Part shown: piece by piece, positions 1 through 5,629 of the stretch
Layout: each line of letters begins with the position of its first letter
Position numbering within the stretch: the first letter of the stretch is position 1
Origin: Pseudomonadota bacterium
GTDB lineage: Bacteria > Pseudomonadota > Gammaproteobacteria > Burkholderiales > Casimicrobiaceae
Length of the DNA: 5,629 nucleotides
NCBI GenBank assembly: GCA_022709775.1
Contig: JAKLIE010000148.1
Coordinates: 1-5,629, forward strand
Reading direction: 5' to 3'
Made by a program: the position numbers and the translations under genes
The notes under the pieces: model-generated
The model's input: the letters and a program-made list of their open reading frames with translations, nothing else
Databases searched by the model: none
Told to the model about the DNA's origin: nothing

Positions 1-335
1 AGTCGCGACTGGGCTACCACCTGAACCAGTTCTGCATGTCCCTGATGAAGGCCGGGAACCGCGAGGCGTTCAAGGCGGACGAGCGCGCGTACCTCGAGCG
101 CTGGCCGATGACCGGAGAGCAGCGGCAGGCGGTGCTCGAACGCGACTACAACCGGATGATCGCGCTGGGCGGCAACATCTACTTCCTCGCGAAGATCGGC
201 GCGACCGACGGGTTCTCGTTCCAGAACCTCGCGTCGAAGATGACCGGGATGCCCGAGGACGACTACAAGGCGATGATGGTCGCGGGCGGGCGGCCGATCG
301 ACGGCAACCGAAGCAAGAGCGAGAAGGCGAAGTAG
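1..335 (+). CDS. ligA: Protocatechuate 4,5-dioxygenase alpha subunit (LigA), 5'-truncated by window edge
   Basis: This is the small alpha subunit of the extradiol dioxygenase LigAB, which opens protocatechuate between C4 and C5. LigA carries no metal but closes over the LigB active site and shapes the substrate pocket. The reading frame is open from base 3 to the TAG at 333-335. The first visible residues, SRLGYHLNQFCMSLMKA, already belong to the conserved LigA core, so the N-terminal part with the usual IPGT motif lies outside the window. The ATG at base 36 is internal and not the start. Other family motifs follow: FKADERAYL, GGNIYFLAKIGATDG, SFQ and MTGM. The Phe of SFQ (bases 219-221) aligns with Phe103 of Sphingobium LigA, a known pocket residue. 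The stop codon directly touches the ligB ATG (TAGATG), and a GAGAAGG at 321-327 inside this gene can serve as the ligB ribosome binding site, so the two subunits are probably translationally coupled. The identification comes from remembered family sequences. Confidence 0.93.
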   Translation, partial: SRLGYHLNQFCMSLMKAGNREAFKADERAYLERWPMTGEQRQAVLERDYNRMIALGGNIYFLAKIGATDGFSFQNLASKMTGMPEDDYKAMMVAGGRPIDGNRSKSEKAK

Positions 336-1181
<846 letters not shown>

Positions 1182-1186
1182 CGCGC

Positions 1187-1193
1187 AGGGAAG
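1187..1193 (+). promoter_or_regulatory. Ribosome binding site of ligC
   Basis: AGGGAAG lies 7 bases before the ATG at 1201, in the 19-base gap after ligB. It settles the ligC start. An in-frame ATG at 1081 lies inside ligB and would add 40 residues with no resemblance to the Rossmann-fold N-terminus. Confidence 0.75.
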
Positions 1194-1200
1194 CCGAACC

Positions 1201-2151
1201 ATGAAGATCTGTCTCGCGGGCGCCGGCGCGTTCGGCGTCAAGCACATCGAAGCCCTCGCGAAGATCGACGGCGTCACGGTCACCTCGCTCGTCGGGCGCA
1301 CGCGCGAGGCGACCGAGGACGTCGCGAAGCGCTTCGGCATCGGGCACGTCGCGACCGACCTGTCCGAGAGCCTCGCACGCAGCGACGTCGACGCGGTGAT
1401 CCTCGCGACGCCGACGCAGATGCACGCGAGCCAGGCGATCGCCTGCCTCGCGGCCGGCAAGCACGTCCAGGTCGAGATCCCGCTCGCCGACTCGCTGAAG
1501 GACGCGGAAGCCGTCCACGCGGCGCAGAGGGCGTCGGGCAGGGTCGTGATGGTGGGCCACACGCGCCGATTCAACCCGAGCCACCAGTGGGTGCGCCGGA
1601 AAGTGAACGCGGGCGAGTTCCACATCCAGCAGATGGACGTCCAGACCTACTTCTTCCGCCGCACGAACATCAACGCGCTCGGCCAGGCGCGGTCCTGGAC
1701 CGACCACCTGCTGTGGCACCACGCGGCGCACACGGTGGACCTGTTCGCCTGGCAGACCGGCGGCGACATCGTCACCGCGCACGCGGTGCAGGGGCCGATC
1801 CACCCGGCGCTCGGCATCGCGATGGACATGTCGATCCAGCTCAAGTCGTCGACCGGTGCGATCTGCACGCTGTCGCTGTCGTTCAACAACGACGGGCCGC
1901 TCGGGACGTTCTTCCGCTACATCGGCGACACCGGCACCTACATCGCGCGATACGACGACCTGATCGACGGCAAGGACAACAGGATCGACGTGTCGAAGGT
2001 CGACGTGTCGATGAACGGGATCGAGCTGCAGGACCGCGAGTTCGTCGCGGCGATCCGCGAGGGGCGCGAGCCCAACGCGAGCGTCGCGCAGGTGCTCCCG
2101 TGCTACCGGACGCTCGACCGGCTCGAGCGTCAGCTCGCCTCGCAGCCTTGA
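1201..2151 (+). CDS. ligC: 4-carboxy-2-hydroxymuconate-6-semialdehyde dehydrogenase (LigC)
   Basis: This NAD(P)-dependent oxidoreductase of the Gfo/Idh/MocA family oxidises the LigAB product, in its cyclic hemiacetal form, to 2-pyrone-4,6-dicarboxylate. The 316 residues match the usual LigC length of about 315. Residues 1-15 hold the dinucleotide-binding turn GAGAFG (7-12) after a beta strand. The stretch ILATPTQMH (68-75) continues the Rossmann domain. KHVQVEIPLADS (87-98) has Glu-Ile-Pro where many family members have Glu-Lys-Pro; I recall the same variant in Sphingobium LigC, so it is a subfamily mark and not damage. The C-terminal domain carries GHTRRFNPSH (119-128), TYFFRR and the His-rich DHLLWHHAAHTVD (168-180), all characteristic of LigC. 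The start at 1201 is chosen because it follows a good ribosome binding site and begins directly at MKICLAGAGAFG. The gene sits 19 bases after ligB and almost surely shares its transcript. It is followed by a 224-base gap. Confidence 0.94.
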   Translation: MKICLAGAGAFGVKHIEALAKIDGVTVTSLVGRTREATEDVAKRFGIGHVATDLSESLARSDVDAVILATPTQMHASQAIACLAAGKHVQVEIPLADSLKDAEAVHAAQRASGRVVMVGHTRRFNPSHQWVRRKVNAGEFHIQQMDVQTYFFRRTNINALGQARSWTDHLLWHHAAHTVDLFAWQTGGDIVTAHAVQGPIHPALGIAMDMSIQLKSSTGAICTLSLSFNNDGPLGTFFRYIGDTGTYIARYDDLIDGKDNRIDVSKVDVSMNGIELQDREFVAAIREGREPNASVAQVLPCYRTLDRLERQLASQP

Positions 2152-2375
2152 CGCGCGGAGGCGGGCGGGGTACCGGAGGGCATTGACCGACAGCAGGGCG
2201 CGCCGCGCGCCGGGGGAGGAGACTCGCTCCCGGTCGCGGCACGAGGGGCAGGCGCCCGGGCAAGAGGCGCCGACCGGGCCGATCGACTTCGGCGGCAAGA
2301 GGCAGGGGTGCGGGACGGGGACGACGCGATGCGCGTCCCTTCCGCAACGGACCGGACAATCGGCAGGAGAAGACG
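2152..2375 (+). other. Intergenic gap with several GC-rich inverted repeats
   Basis: These 224 bases separate ligC from the second alpha-subunit gene, while the other spacers in the cluster are 0-31 bases, apart from the 126-base repeat-bearing one. I see no convincing gene in it. It holds a 6-bp stem with a 3-base loop at 2197-2211 (GGCGCG/CGCGCC), an 8-bp inverted repeat CCCGGTCG (2229-2236) and CGACCGGG (2271-2278) enclosing two GGCGCC copies (2251-2256, 2266-2271), and another 6-bp stem with a 3-base loop at 2323-2337 (GACGCG/CGCGTC). None is followed by a T-run, so I do not call a terminator. No acceptable -35/-10 pair is visible. It may hold a promoter or leader for the second module, but short palindromes are common by chance at this GC content. 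Confidence 0.4.
2365..2370 (+). promoter_or_regulatory. Ribosome binding site of the second alpha-subunit gene
   Basis: AGGAGA lies 5 bases before the ATG at 2376, the strongest Shine-Dalgarno match in the window. It favours 2376 over the internal in-frame ATG at 2433, which would also remove the conserved IPGTPIFDG segment. Confidence 0.75.
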
Positions 2376-2729
2376 ATGGGCGGCAAACAGCGTGACTACG
2401 GAATTCCCGGCACTCCGATCTTCGACGGCACCATGGCGCGGAAGGGCTACGCGCTGAACGCCATGTGCTACTCGTTCAACTCGGCGGACAACCGCGCGGC
2501 GTTCAAGGCCGACGAGGATGCCTACTGCCGGAAATTCGGCCTCGACGACGAGCAGCGGCGGGCGGTGGCGAACCGCAACGTCCTCGAGCTGATCGCGGCG
2601 GGCGGCAACATCTACTACCTCGCGAAGTTCGCGGGGATCTTCGGGCTCGACGTCCAGGACGTCGGCGCGCAGCAGACCGGCATGACCAAGGACGCGTTCA
2701 AGGCGATGCTGCTCGAGGCGGGGAGATAG
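2376..2729 (+). CDS. Divergent LigA-like extradiol dioxygenase alpha subunit (second copy)
   Basis: This is a 117-residue LigA-family alpha subunit, paired with the LigB-like protein encoded 2 bases downstream. It has the family landmarks: IPGTPIFDG (10-18), RKGYALN (22-28), FKADEDAY (43-50), GGNIYYLAKF (76-85) and QTGMTKDAFKAM (100-111). It aligns without gaps to the core of the first LigA but differs clearly. In particular, Val93 in LDVQDVG stands where the first copy has the pocket Phe of SFQ (Phe103 of Sphingobium LigA). It also ends at AGR, without the basic tail of the first copy. By family it should lid the active site of its beta partner. The substrate cannot be read from sequence: gallate, a methylated gallate or another carboxylated catechol are possible, and protocatechuate is not excluded. 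The subunit assignment is firm and the substrate is unknown. A strong ribosome binding site and the preceding long gap suggest it opens a second expression module. Confidence 0.87.
   Translation: MGGKQRDYGIPGTPIFDGTMARKGYALNAMCYSFNSADNRAAFKADEDAYCRKFGLDDEQRRAVANRNVLELIAAGGNIYYLAKFAGIFGLDVQDVGAQQTGMTKDAFKAMLLEAGR
2721..2726 (+). promoter_or_regulatory. Ribosome binding site of the second beta-subunit gene
   Basis: GGGAGA, within the last codons of the alpha gene, lies 5 bases before the ATG at 2732. It fixes that start: the reading frame is open further upstream, but the earlier codons overlap the alpha gene and give arginine-rich, non-family sequence. Confidence 0.7.
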
Positions 2730-2731
2730 CG

Positions 2732-3595
2732 ATGGCGACGATCGTAGGCAGCGTGATGACGTCCCACGTTCCGTCCATCGGGAACGCGATCGCGAAGCAC
2801 CGCGAGAACGACCCGTACTGGAAGCCGTTCTTCGACGGCTATCCGCCGGTGCGCGCGTGGCTCGACCGCGTCAAGCCGGACGTGGCGGTGATCTTCTACC
2901 AGGACCACGGCCTCAACTTCTTCCTCGACAAGATGCCGACGTTCGCGGTCGGCGCCGCGGCCGAGTACCGCAACGCGGACGAGGGCTGGGGCATCCCGAC
3001 CGTCAAGCCGGTCCGCGGCGATCCCGCGCTCTCGTGGCACATCATCGAGTCGCTCGTCGCCGACGAGTTCGACGTCACGACCTGCCAGGAGATGAAGGTC
3101 GACCACGCGCTGACGCTACCGATGGCGCTGATGTGGCCGGGCGGCGGCGACTGGCCGGTGCGCGTCGTGCCGATCACGATGAACCACGTGCAGCACCCGC
3201 TGCCGTCGCCGAAGCGCAGCTACGCGCTCGGCGAGTCGGTCGGGCGCGCGATCCGCTCGTGGGACGAGGATGCGCGCGTGCTCGTGATGGGCACGGGCGG
3301 CCTCTCGCACCAGCTCGACGGGCGGCGCGCCGGCTTCATCAACAAGCCGTTCGACCTGATGTGCATGGACGCGCTGGTCGACGACCCGAAGAAGCTCACG
3401 CGGTACTCGGCGCTCGACCTCGTGCGCGAGGCCGGGGCGCAGGGCACCGAGCTGATGGCGTGGATGGCGGCGCGCGCGGCGCTGCCGGGCCACGTGACGA
3501 AGGTGCACTCGCACTACCACGTGCCGATCTCCAACACCGCGGGCGGGCTGCTCACGCTGCAGAACGACGAGGCCGCGGTCGCGAAGGCGGCGTAG
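2732..3595 (+). CDS. LigB-like extradiol dioxygenase beta subunit (second copy), substrate uncertain
   Basis: This 287-residue class III extradiol dioxygenase catalytic subunit is a paralogue of the first LigB. A gapless hand alignment gives about 128 identities in 280 positions (about 46%). All catalytic positions are kept at the same numbers: iron ligands His12, His59 and Glu240, base His193, and His125. It is therefore expected to be an active Fe(II) ring-cleaving enzyme. Residues around these positions differ: YQDHGLNF replaces YNDHASAF after the second ligand, MGTGGLSHQLDG replaces [12 protein letters not shown], and PISNTA replaces PASNTA. Such changes fit a different substrate. Gallate cleavage is attractive because it would yield 4-oxalomesaconate, the substrate of the LigJ encoded next; this is inference. 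Alternatives are a second protocatechuate enzyme, a 3-O-methylgallate dioxygenase, or an enzyme for another catechol. It lies 2 bases after its alpha partner, so the two are probably translationally coupled. The C-terminus ends in a short Ala/Lys-rich tail. Confidence 0.88.
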   Translation: MATIVGSVMTSHVPSIGNAIAKHRENDPYWKPFFDGYPPVRAWLDRVKPDVAVIFYQDHGLNFFLDKMPTFAVGAAAEYRNADEGWGIPTVKPVRGDPALSWHIIESLVADEFDVTTCQEMKVDHALTLPMALMWPGGGDWPVRVVPITMNHVQHPLPSPKRSYALGESVGRAIRSWDEDARVLVMGTGGLSHQLDGRRAGFINKPFDLMCMDALVDDPKKLTRYSALDLVREAGAQGTELMAWMAARAALPGHVTKVHSHYHVPISNTAGGLLTLQNDEAAVAKAA

Positions 3596-3603
3596 GCGAG
3601 ATT

Positions 3604-3674
3604 CCCCCGGGGCGCACCTCCCCCCGGGGGGAGGCGCCTTCGGGGCGGCCCTGCAGGCGCCGCCGCCTGCCCCG
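3604..3674 (+). repeat. Palindromic GC-rich intergenic element (REP-like)
   Basis: The 126-base spacer before ligJ starts with strong symmetric sequence. A C5G4 run (3604-3612) is followed by a perfect 18-bp palindrome CCTCCCCCCGGGGGGAGG (3617-3634). That stem can be lengthened by GGCG (3611-3614) with CGCC (3635-3638) if two bases bulge. Next come CTTCGGGG and a 7-bp stem with a 4-base loop, GCAGGCG/CGCCTGC (3653-3670). A competing pair is CGGGGC (3641-3646) with GCCCCG (3669-3674). No T-run follows, so it is not a standard intrinsic terminator, though it could stall RNA polymerase or protect the upstream mRNA. It resembles dispersed extragenic palindromes of high-GC Betaproteobacteria as I remember them. 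A segment inside the hydrolase gene near 5000-5041 has a similar design. Confidence 0.55.
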
Positions 3675-3721
3675 AGGCGGAGACGACGGCCGGAAGTGCA
3701 ACGAGCGAGAGACGACGACCG

Positions 3722-4768
3722 ATGATCATCGACTGCCACGGCCACTACACGACCGCACCCTCGGAGCTCGAGGCATGGCGCAAGCGGCAGATCGCCGCGC
3801 TCGACGACCCGTCGAGGGGGCCGAAGCGCTCCGAGCTCGTCATCCGCGACGACCAGATCCGCGAGAGCCTCGAGAACGCCCAGCTCAGGATGCAGCGCGA
3901 GCGCGGGACCGACGTCACGATCTTCTCGCCGCGAGCGAGCTTCATGGCGCACCACATCGGCAACGAGTCGACCAGCCGCGAGTGGTCGATGCTGTGCAAC
4001 GACCTCGTCCACCGCGTGTGCCAGCTCTATCCGGACAACTTCGTCGGCGTCTGCCAGCTTCCGCAGTCGCCGGGCGTGAAGCCCGAAAGCTGCATCCCCG
4101 AGCTCGAGCGCTGCGTGAACGAGCTCGGGATGATCGGCTGCAACCTGAACCCGGATCCGTCGGGCGGTCACTGGAAGGAGCCGCCGCTGACCGATCGCTG
4201 GTGGTATCCGCTCTACGAGAAGATGGTCGAGCTCGACGTGCCGGCGATGGTGCACGTGAGCACGTCGTGCAATCCGTGCTTCCACGCGACCGGCGCGCAC
4301 TACATCAACGCCGACACGACGGCGTTCATGCAGTTCCTGACGTCCGACCTCTTCCGCGACTTTCCGACGCTCAGGTTCATCATCCCGCACGGCGGCGGCG
4401 CGGTGCCCTACCACTGGGGGCGCTACAAGGGCCTCGCGCAGGACATGAAGCGGCCGCCGCTCAGGGAGCACCTGCTGAACAACGTGTTCTTCGACACCTG
4501 CGTCTACCACTATCCCGGCATCGAGCTCCTGTCGAAGGTGATCCCGGTCGACAACATCCTGTTCGCTTCCGAGATGGTGGGCGCGGTGCGCGGCATCGAC
4601 CCGGACACCGGCCACCACTACGACGACACGCGGCGCTACGTCGACCAGCTGAAGGCGCTGTCGGAGTCCGACCGGCACAGGATCTTCGAAGGCAACGCGC
4701 GCCGCGTGTTCCCGCGGTTCGGGAAGAAGACCGCGCGCGAGGTGAACGCCTCGGCGCGTCGCGCCTGA
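3722..4768 (+). CDS. ligJ: 4-oxalomesaconate hydratase (LigJ), amidohydrolase superfamily
   Basis: LigJ adds water to 4-oxalomesaconate, or its keto tautomer, to give 4-carboxy-4-hydroxy-2-oxoadipate. This is the step shared by protocatechuate 4,5-cleavage and gallate degradation, just before the aldolase. The protein is 348 residues; Sphingobium LigJ is about 341. As I recall, that enzyme binds zinc through His6, His8, His178 and Glu284. The same residues stand at the same numbers here: DCHGH (4-8), MVHVS (176-180) and FASEM (281-285). The IPHGGGAVPY motif (221-230, His223) and the LNPDP segment (142-146) are also typical. Relatives include metal-dependent decarboxylases such as ACMSD and gamma-resorcylate decarboxylase, but the cluster context and matching residues favour the hydratase. 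The start at MIIDCHGH is the family start. Its ribosome binding site is weak (GAGAG at 3707-3711, 10 bases upstream), after a palindromic spacer, so expression may be lower than for the dioxygenase genes. Confidence 0.88.
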   Translation: MIIDCHGHYTTAPSELEAWRKRQIAALDDPSRGPKRSELVIRDDQIRESLENAQLRMQRERGTDVTIFSPRASFMAHHIGNESTSREWSMLCNDLVHRVCQLYPDNFVGVCQLPQSPGVKPESCIPELERCVNELGMIGCNLNPDPSGGHWKEPPLTDRWWYPLYEKMVELDVPAMVHVSTSCNPCFHATGAHYINADTTAFMQFLTSDLFRDFPTLRFIIPHGGGAVPYHWGRYKGLAQDMKRPPLREHLLNNVFFDTCVYHYPGIELLSKVIPVDNILFASEMVGAVRGIDPDTGHHYDDTRRYVDQLKALSESDRHRIFEGNARRVFPRFGKKTAREVNASARRA

Positions 4769-4799
4769 CGCGCATTCGCGTCCTCCCGTACCGGTGACC

Positions 4800-5624
4800 A
4801 TGACCGCTCGCGCGAACGACCGCCCGACGCTGCTGCTCCTGCCGGGGCTGCTGTGCGACCGCGCGTCGTGGGCGCCGGTGCTCCCGTTCCTCGCGCCGCA
4901 CGCGGACTGCATCGTTCCCGACTACTCGGCCGAGTCGAGCCTTGCCGCGATGGCCGAGCGGGCGCTCGAGGCAGTGACTTCGGCGGGATCGGAGCCGGGC
5001 CCCCTGGGGGGAACGCTCGCGGAGCGAGCTTCGGGGGGGGCGACATTCGCTCTCGCCGGCCACTCGATGGGCGGCCGCGTGGCGCTCGAGGTGCTGAGAG
5101 CGGCGCCCGATCGCGTCGAGCGCCTCGCGCTCCTCGACACCGGCTACCGCGGCCGCCCGGACGGCAGCCCGGGCGAAGACGAGCGCTCGCGCCGGTACGC
5201 GCTTCTGGCGCTCGCGCGCGAGCACGGCATGCGTGCGATGGGGCGCGAGTGGGTCCGCGGGATGGTGCATCCGACGCGCCTCGCCGACACAGCGCTCGTC
5301 GACGCGATCCTCGACATGATCGAACGCCAGACGCCGGACCGCTACGCCGGCCAGATCGAGGCGCTGCTCGCGCGCCCCGACGTCACTGCGCTCCTGCGCT
5401 CGATCCGGATCCCGACGCTGGTGGCGTGCGGGCGCCAGGACGCGTGGAGCCCGCTCGCGCAGCACGAGGAGATTGCGGCGCTCGTGCCCGGCAGCCGGCT
5501 GGTAGCTTTCGACGACTGCGGCCACATGGCGCCGATGGAGCAGCCGGCGGCCGTGGGGGCGGTGCTGGCCGAATGGCTGCGCACCCCCGTTCGCGACGTT
5601 CGGGAGCGATCGTGGGCGAGCTGA
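4800..5624 (+). CDS. Alpha/beta-fold hydrolase with an in-frame repeat-like insertion
   Basis: This is a cytoplasmic serine hydrolase of the alpha/beta-hydrolase fold, about 274 residues. Numbering from the ATG at 4800, it has an N-terminal strand and oxyanion loop TLLLLPGLLCD (10-20), the nucleophile elbow GHSMGG with Ser89, the acid GRQDAW with Asp214, and the base CGHM with His242. The catalytic triad is complete, so it is probably active. A GTG at 4794 is an alternative start two codons earlier; neither has a clear ribosome binding site. The substrate is unknown. Esters, lactones or carbon-carbon bonds of ring-cleavage products are all known for the fold. It lies 31 bases after ligJ and is probably cotranscribed, which suggests a link to aromatic catabolism. 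The odd feature is residues 63-81, a Gly/Pro-rich stretch (GSEPGPLGGTLAERASGGA) just before the strand leading to Ser89. Relatives, as I recall them, have only a short linker there, and the DNA encoding it is palindromic. No signal peptide is seen. Confidence 0.85.
   Translation: MTARANDRPTLLLLPGLLCDRASWAPVLPFLAPHADCIVPDYSAESSLAAMAERALEAVTSAGSEPGPLGGTLAERASGGATFALAGHSMGGRVALEVLRAAPDRVERLALLDTGYRGRPDGSPGEDERSRRYALLALAREHGMRAMGREWVRGMVHPTRLADTALVDAILDMIERQTPDRYAGQIEALLARPDVTALLRSIRIPTLVACGRQDAWSPLAQHEEIAALVPGSRLVAFDDCGHMAPMEQPAAVGAVLAEWLRTPVRDVRERSWAS
4998..5041 (+). repeat. Palindromic repeat-like element inside the hydrolase gene, in frame
   Basis: Within the coding sequence, a C5-T-G6 run (5000-5011) is followed by a hairpin, GCTCGC (5015-5020), loop GGA, GCGAGC (5024-5029). 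The stem can be lengthened by GAA (5011-5013) with TTC (5030-5032) around one bulged C, and an eight-G run follows (5033-5040). The order C-run/G-run, stem-loop, CTTCGGGG resembles the intergenic element at 3604-3674. The frame stays open and encodes a Gly/Pro-rich peptide between a helix and the strand before the nucleophile elbow. I read it as a small repeat inserted in frame, but a slippage-grown GC-rich linker is also possible. Confidence 0.5.
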
Positions 5625-5629
5625 CGGTC
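5612..5629 (+). CDS. Possible start of the next gene (only 6 codons visible)
   Basis: A GTG at 5612 opens a frame reading MGELTV to the window end and overlaps the hydrolase stop by 13 bases. A GGGAG at 5602-5606, 5 bases upstream, is a plausible ribosome binding site. The placement fits a continuing operon, but six codons are too few to name a product. It may be chance. Confidence 0.3.

Noticed and set aside
36..335. ATG at base 36 as the real start of ligA
   Set aside because: The frame is open to the window edge and the codons upstream encode conserved LigA sequence (GYHLNQFC), so the gene begins before the window.
2183..2188. TTGACC as a -35 promoter box in the gap
   Set aside because: No -10-like sequence stands 16-18 bases downstream; that stretch is entirely G/C.
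2183..2395. Possible small gene of 70 codons in the gap, starting at TTG
   Set aside because: The GGAGGG at 2175-2180 is only 2 bases from the TTG, the peptide is low-complexity, and it runs over the start of the second alpha gene.
3653..3670. Intrinsic terminator after ligB2
   Set aside because: The stem is strong but no T-run follows, and ligJ continues in the same direction. It is described as a repeat-like element instead.
2857..4797. Long open frame of 646 codons on the + strand crossing ligB2, the spacer and ligJ
   Set aside because: It is an out-of-frame shadow in GC-rich DNA: the translation is Arg/Ala/Gly-rich without family motifs, and real genes with full catalytic residues occupy the other frames.
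3116..4912. Long open frame of 598 codons on the - strand
   Set aside because: It lies opposite ligB2, ligJ and the hydrolase start. Its translation is Arg/Val/His-rich low-complexity sequence typical of antisense frames at high GC.

Overview
The window is a piece of a protocatechuate 4,5-cleavage (lignin-aromatic meta-cleavage) catabolic cluster, with every gene on the + strand. The DNA is very GC-rich with strong G/C third-position bias. The proteins resemble the lig/pmd gene products known from Sphingobium and Comamonas, and there are C-run/G-run palindromic repeats of a kind I associate with high-GC Betaproteobacteria. A Burkholderiales-like betaproteobacterium is my best guess, but this is an inference from style and not a proven taxonomic call.

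Layout. Bases 1-335 hold the 3' part of ligA (alpha subunit of protocatechuate 4,5-dioxygenase). It abuts ligB (beta subunit, 336-1181), which is followed by ligC (4-carboxy-2-hydroxymuconate-6-semialdehyde dehydrogenase, 1201-2151). A 224-base GC-rich, hairpin-bearing gap (2152-2375) separates this first module from a second one. The second module has a divergent ligA-like gene (2376-2729) and a divergent ligB-like gene (2732-3595), then a 126-base spacer carrying strong palindromes (3596-3721), then ligJ (4-oxalomesaconate hydratase, 3722-4768). An alpha/beta hydrolase follows (about 4800-5624), and the first codons of a possible next gene overlap its end. The first gene and the last possible gene are cut by the window edges.

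How the genes fit together. LigAB opens protocatechuate to 4-carboxy-2-hydroxymuconate-6-semialdehyde, and LigC oxidises that to 2-pyrone-4,6-dicarboxylate (PDC). LigJ hydrates the later intermediate 4-oxalomesaconate to 4-carboxy-4-hydroxy-2-oxoadipate. The PDC hydrolase (LigI), the tautomerase (LigU) and the aldolase (LigK) are not in the window. The second LigAB pair keeps all metal and catalytic residues but is only about 46% identical to the first in the beta subunit. It also changes a pocket-forming alpha-subunit residue, so it probably has a different catecholic substrate. Gallate is a reasonable guess, because gallate 4,5-cleavage yields 4-oxalomesaconate directly and would feed the adjacent LigJ.

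The core pathway is known, and I do not see a wholly new system. The most unusual feature is a palindromic repeat-like segment lying in frame inside the alpha/beta hydrolase gene, just before its nucleophile elbow. It has a likely relative in the spacer before ligJ. The functions of the second dioxygenase and of the alpha/beta hydrolase are the open biological questions.
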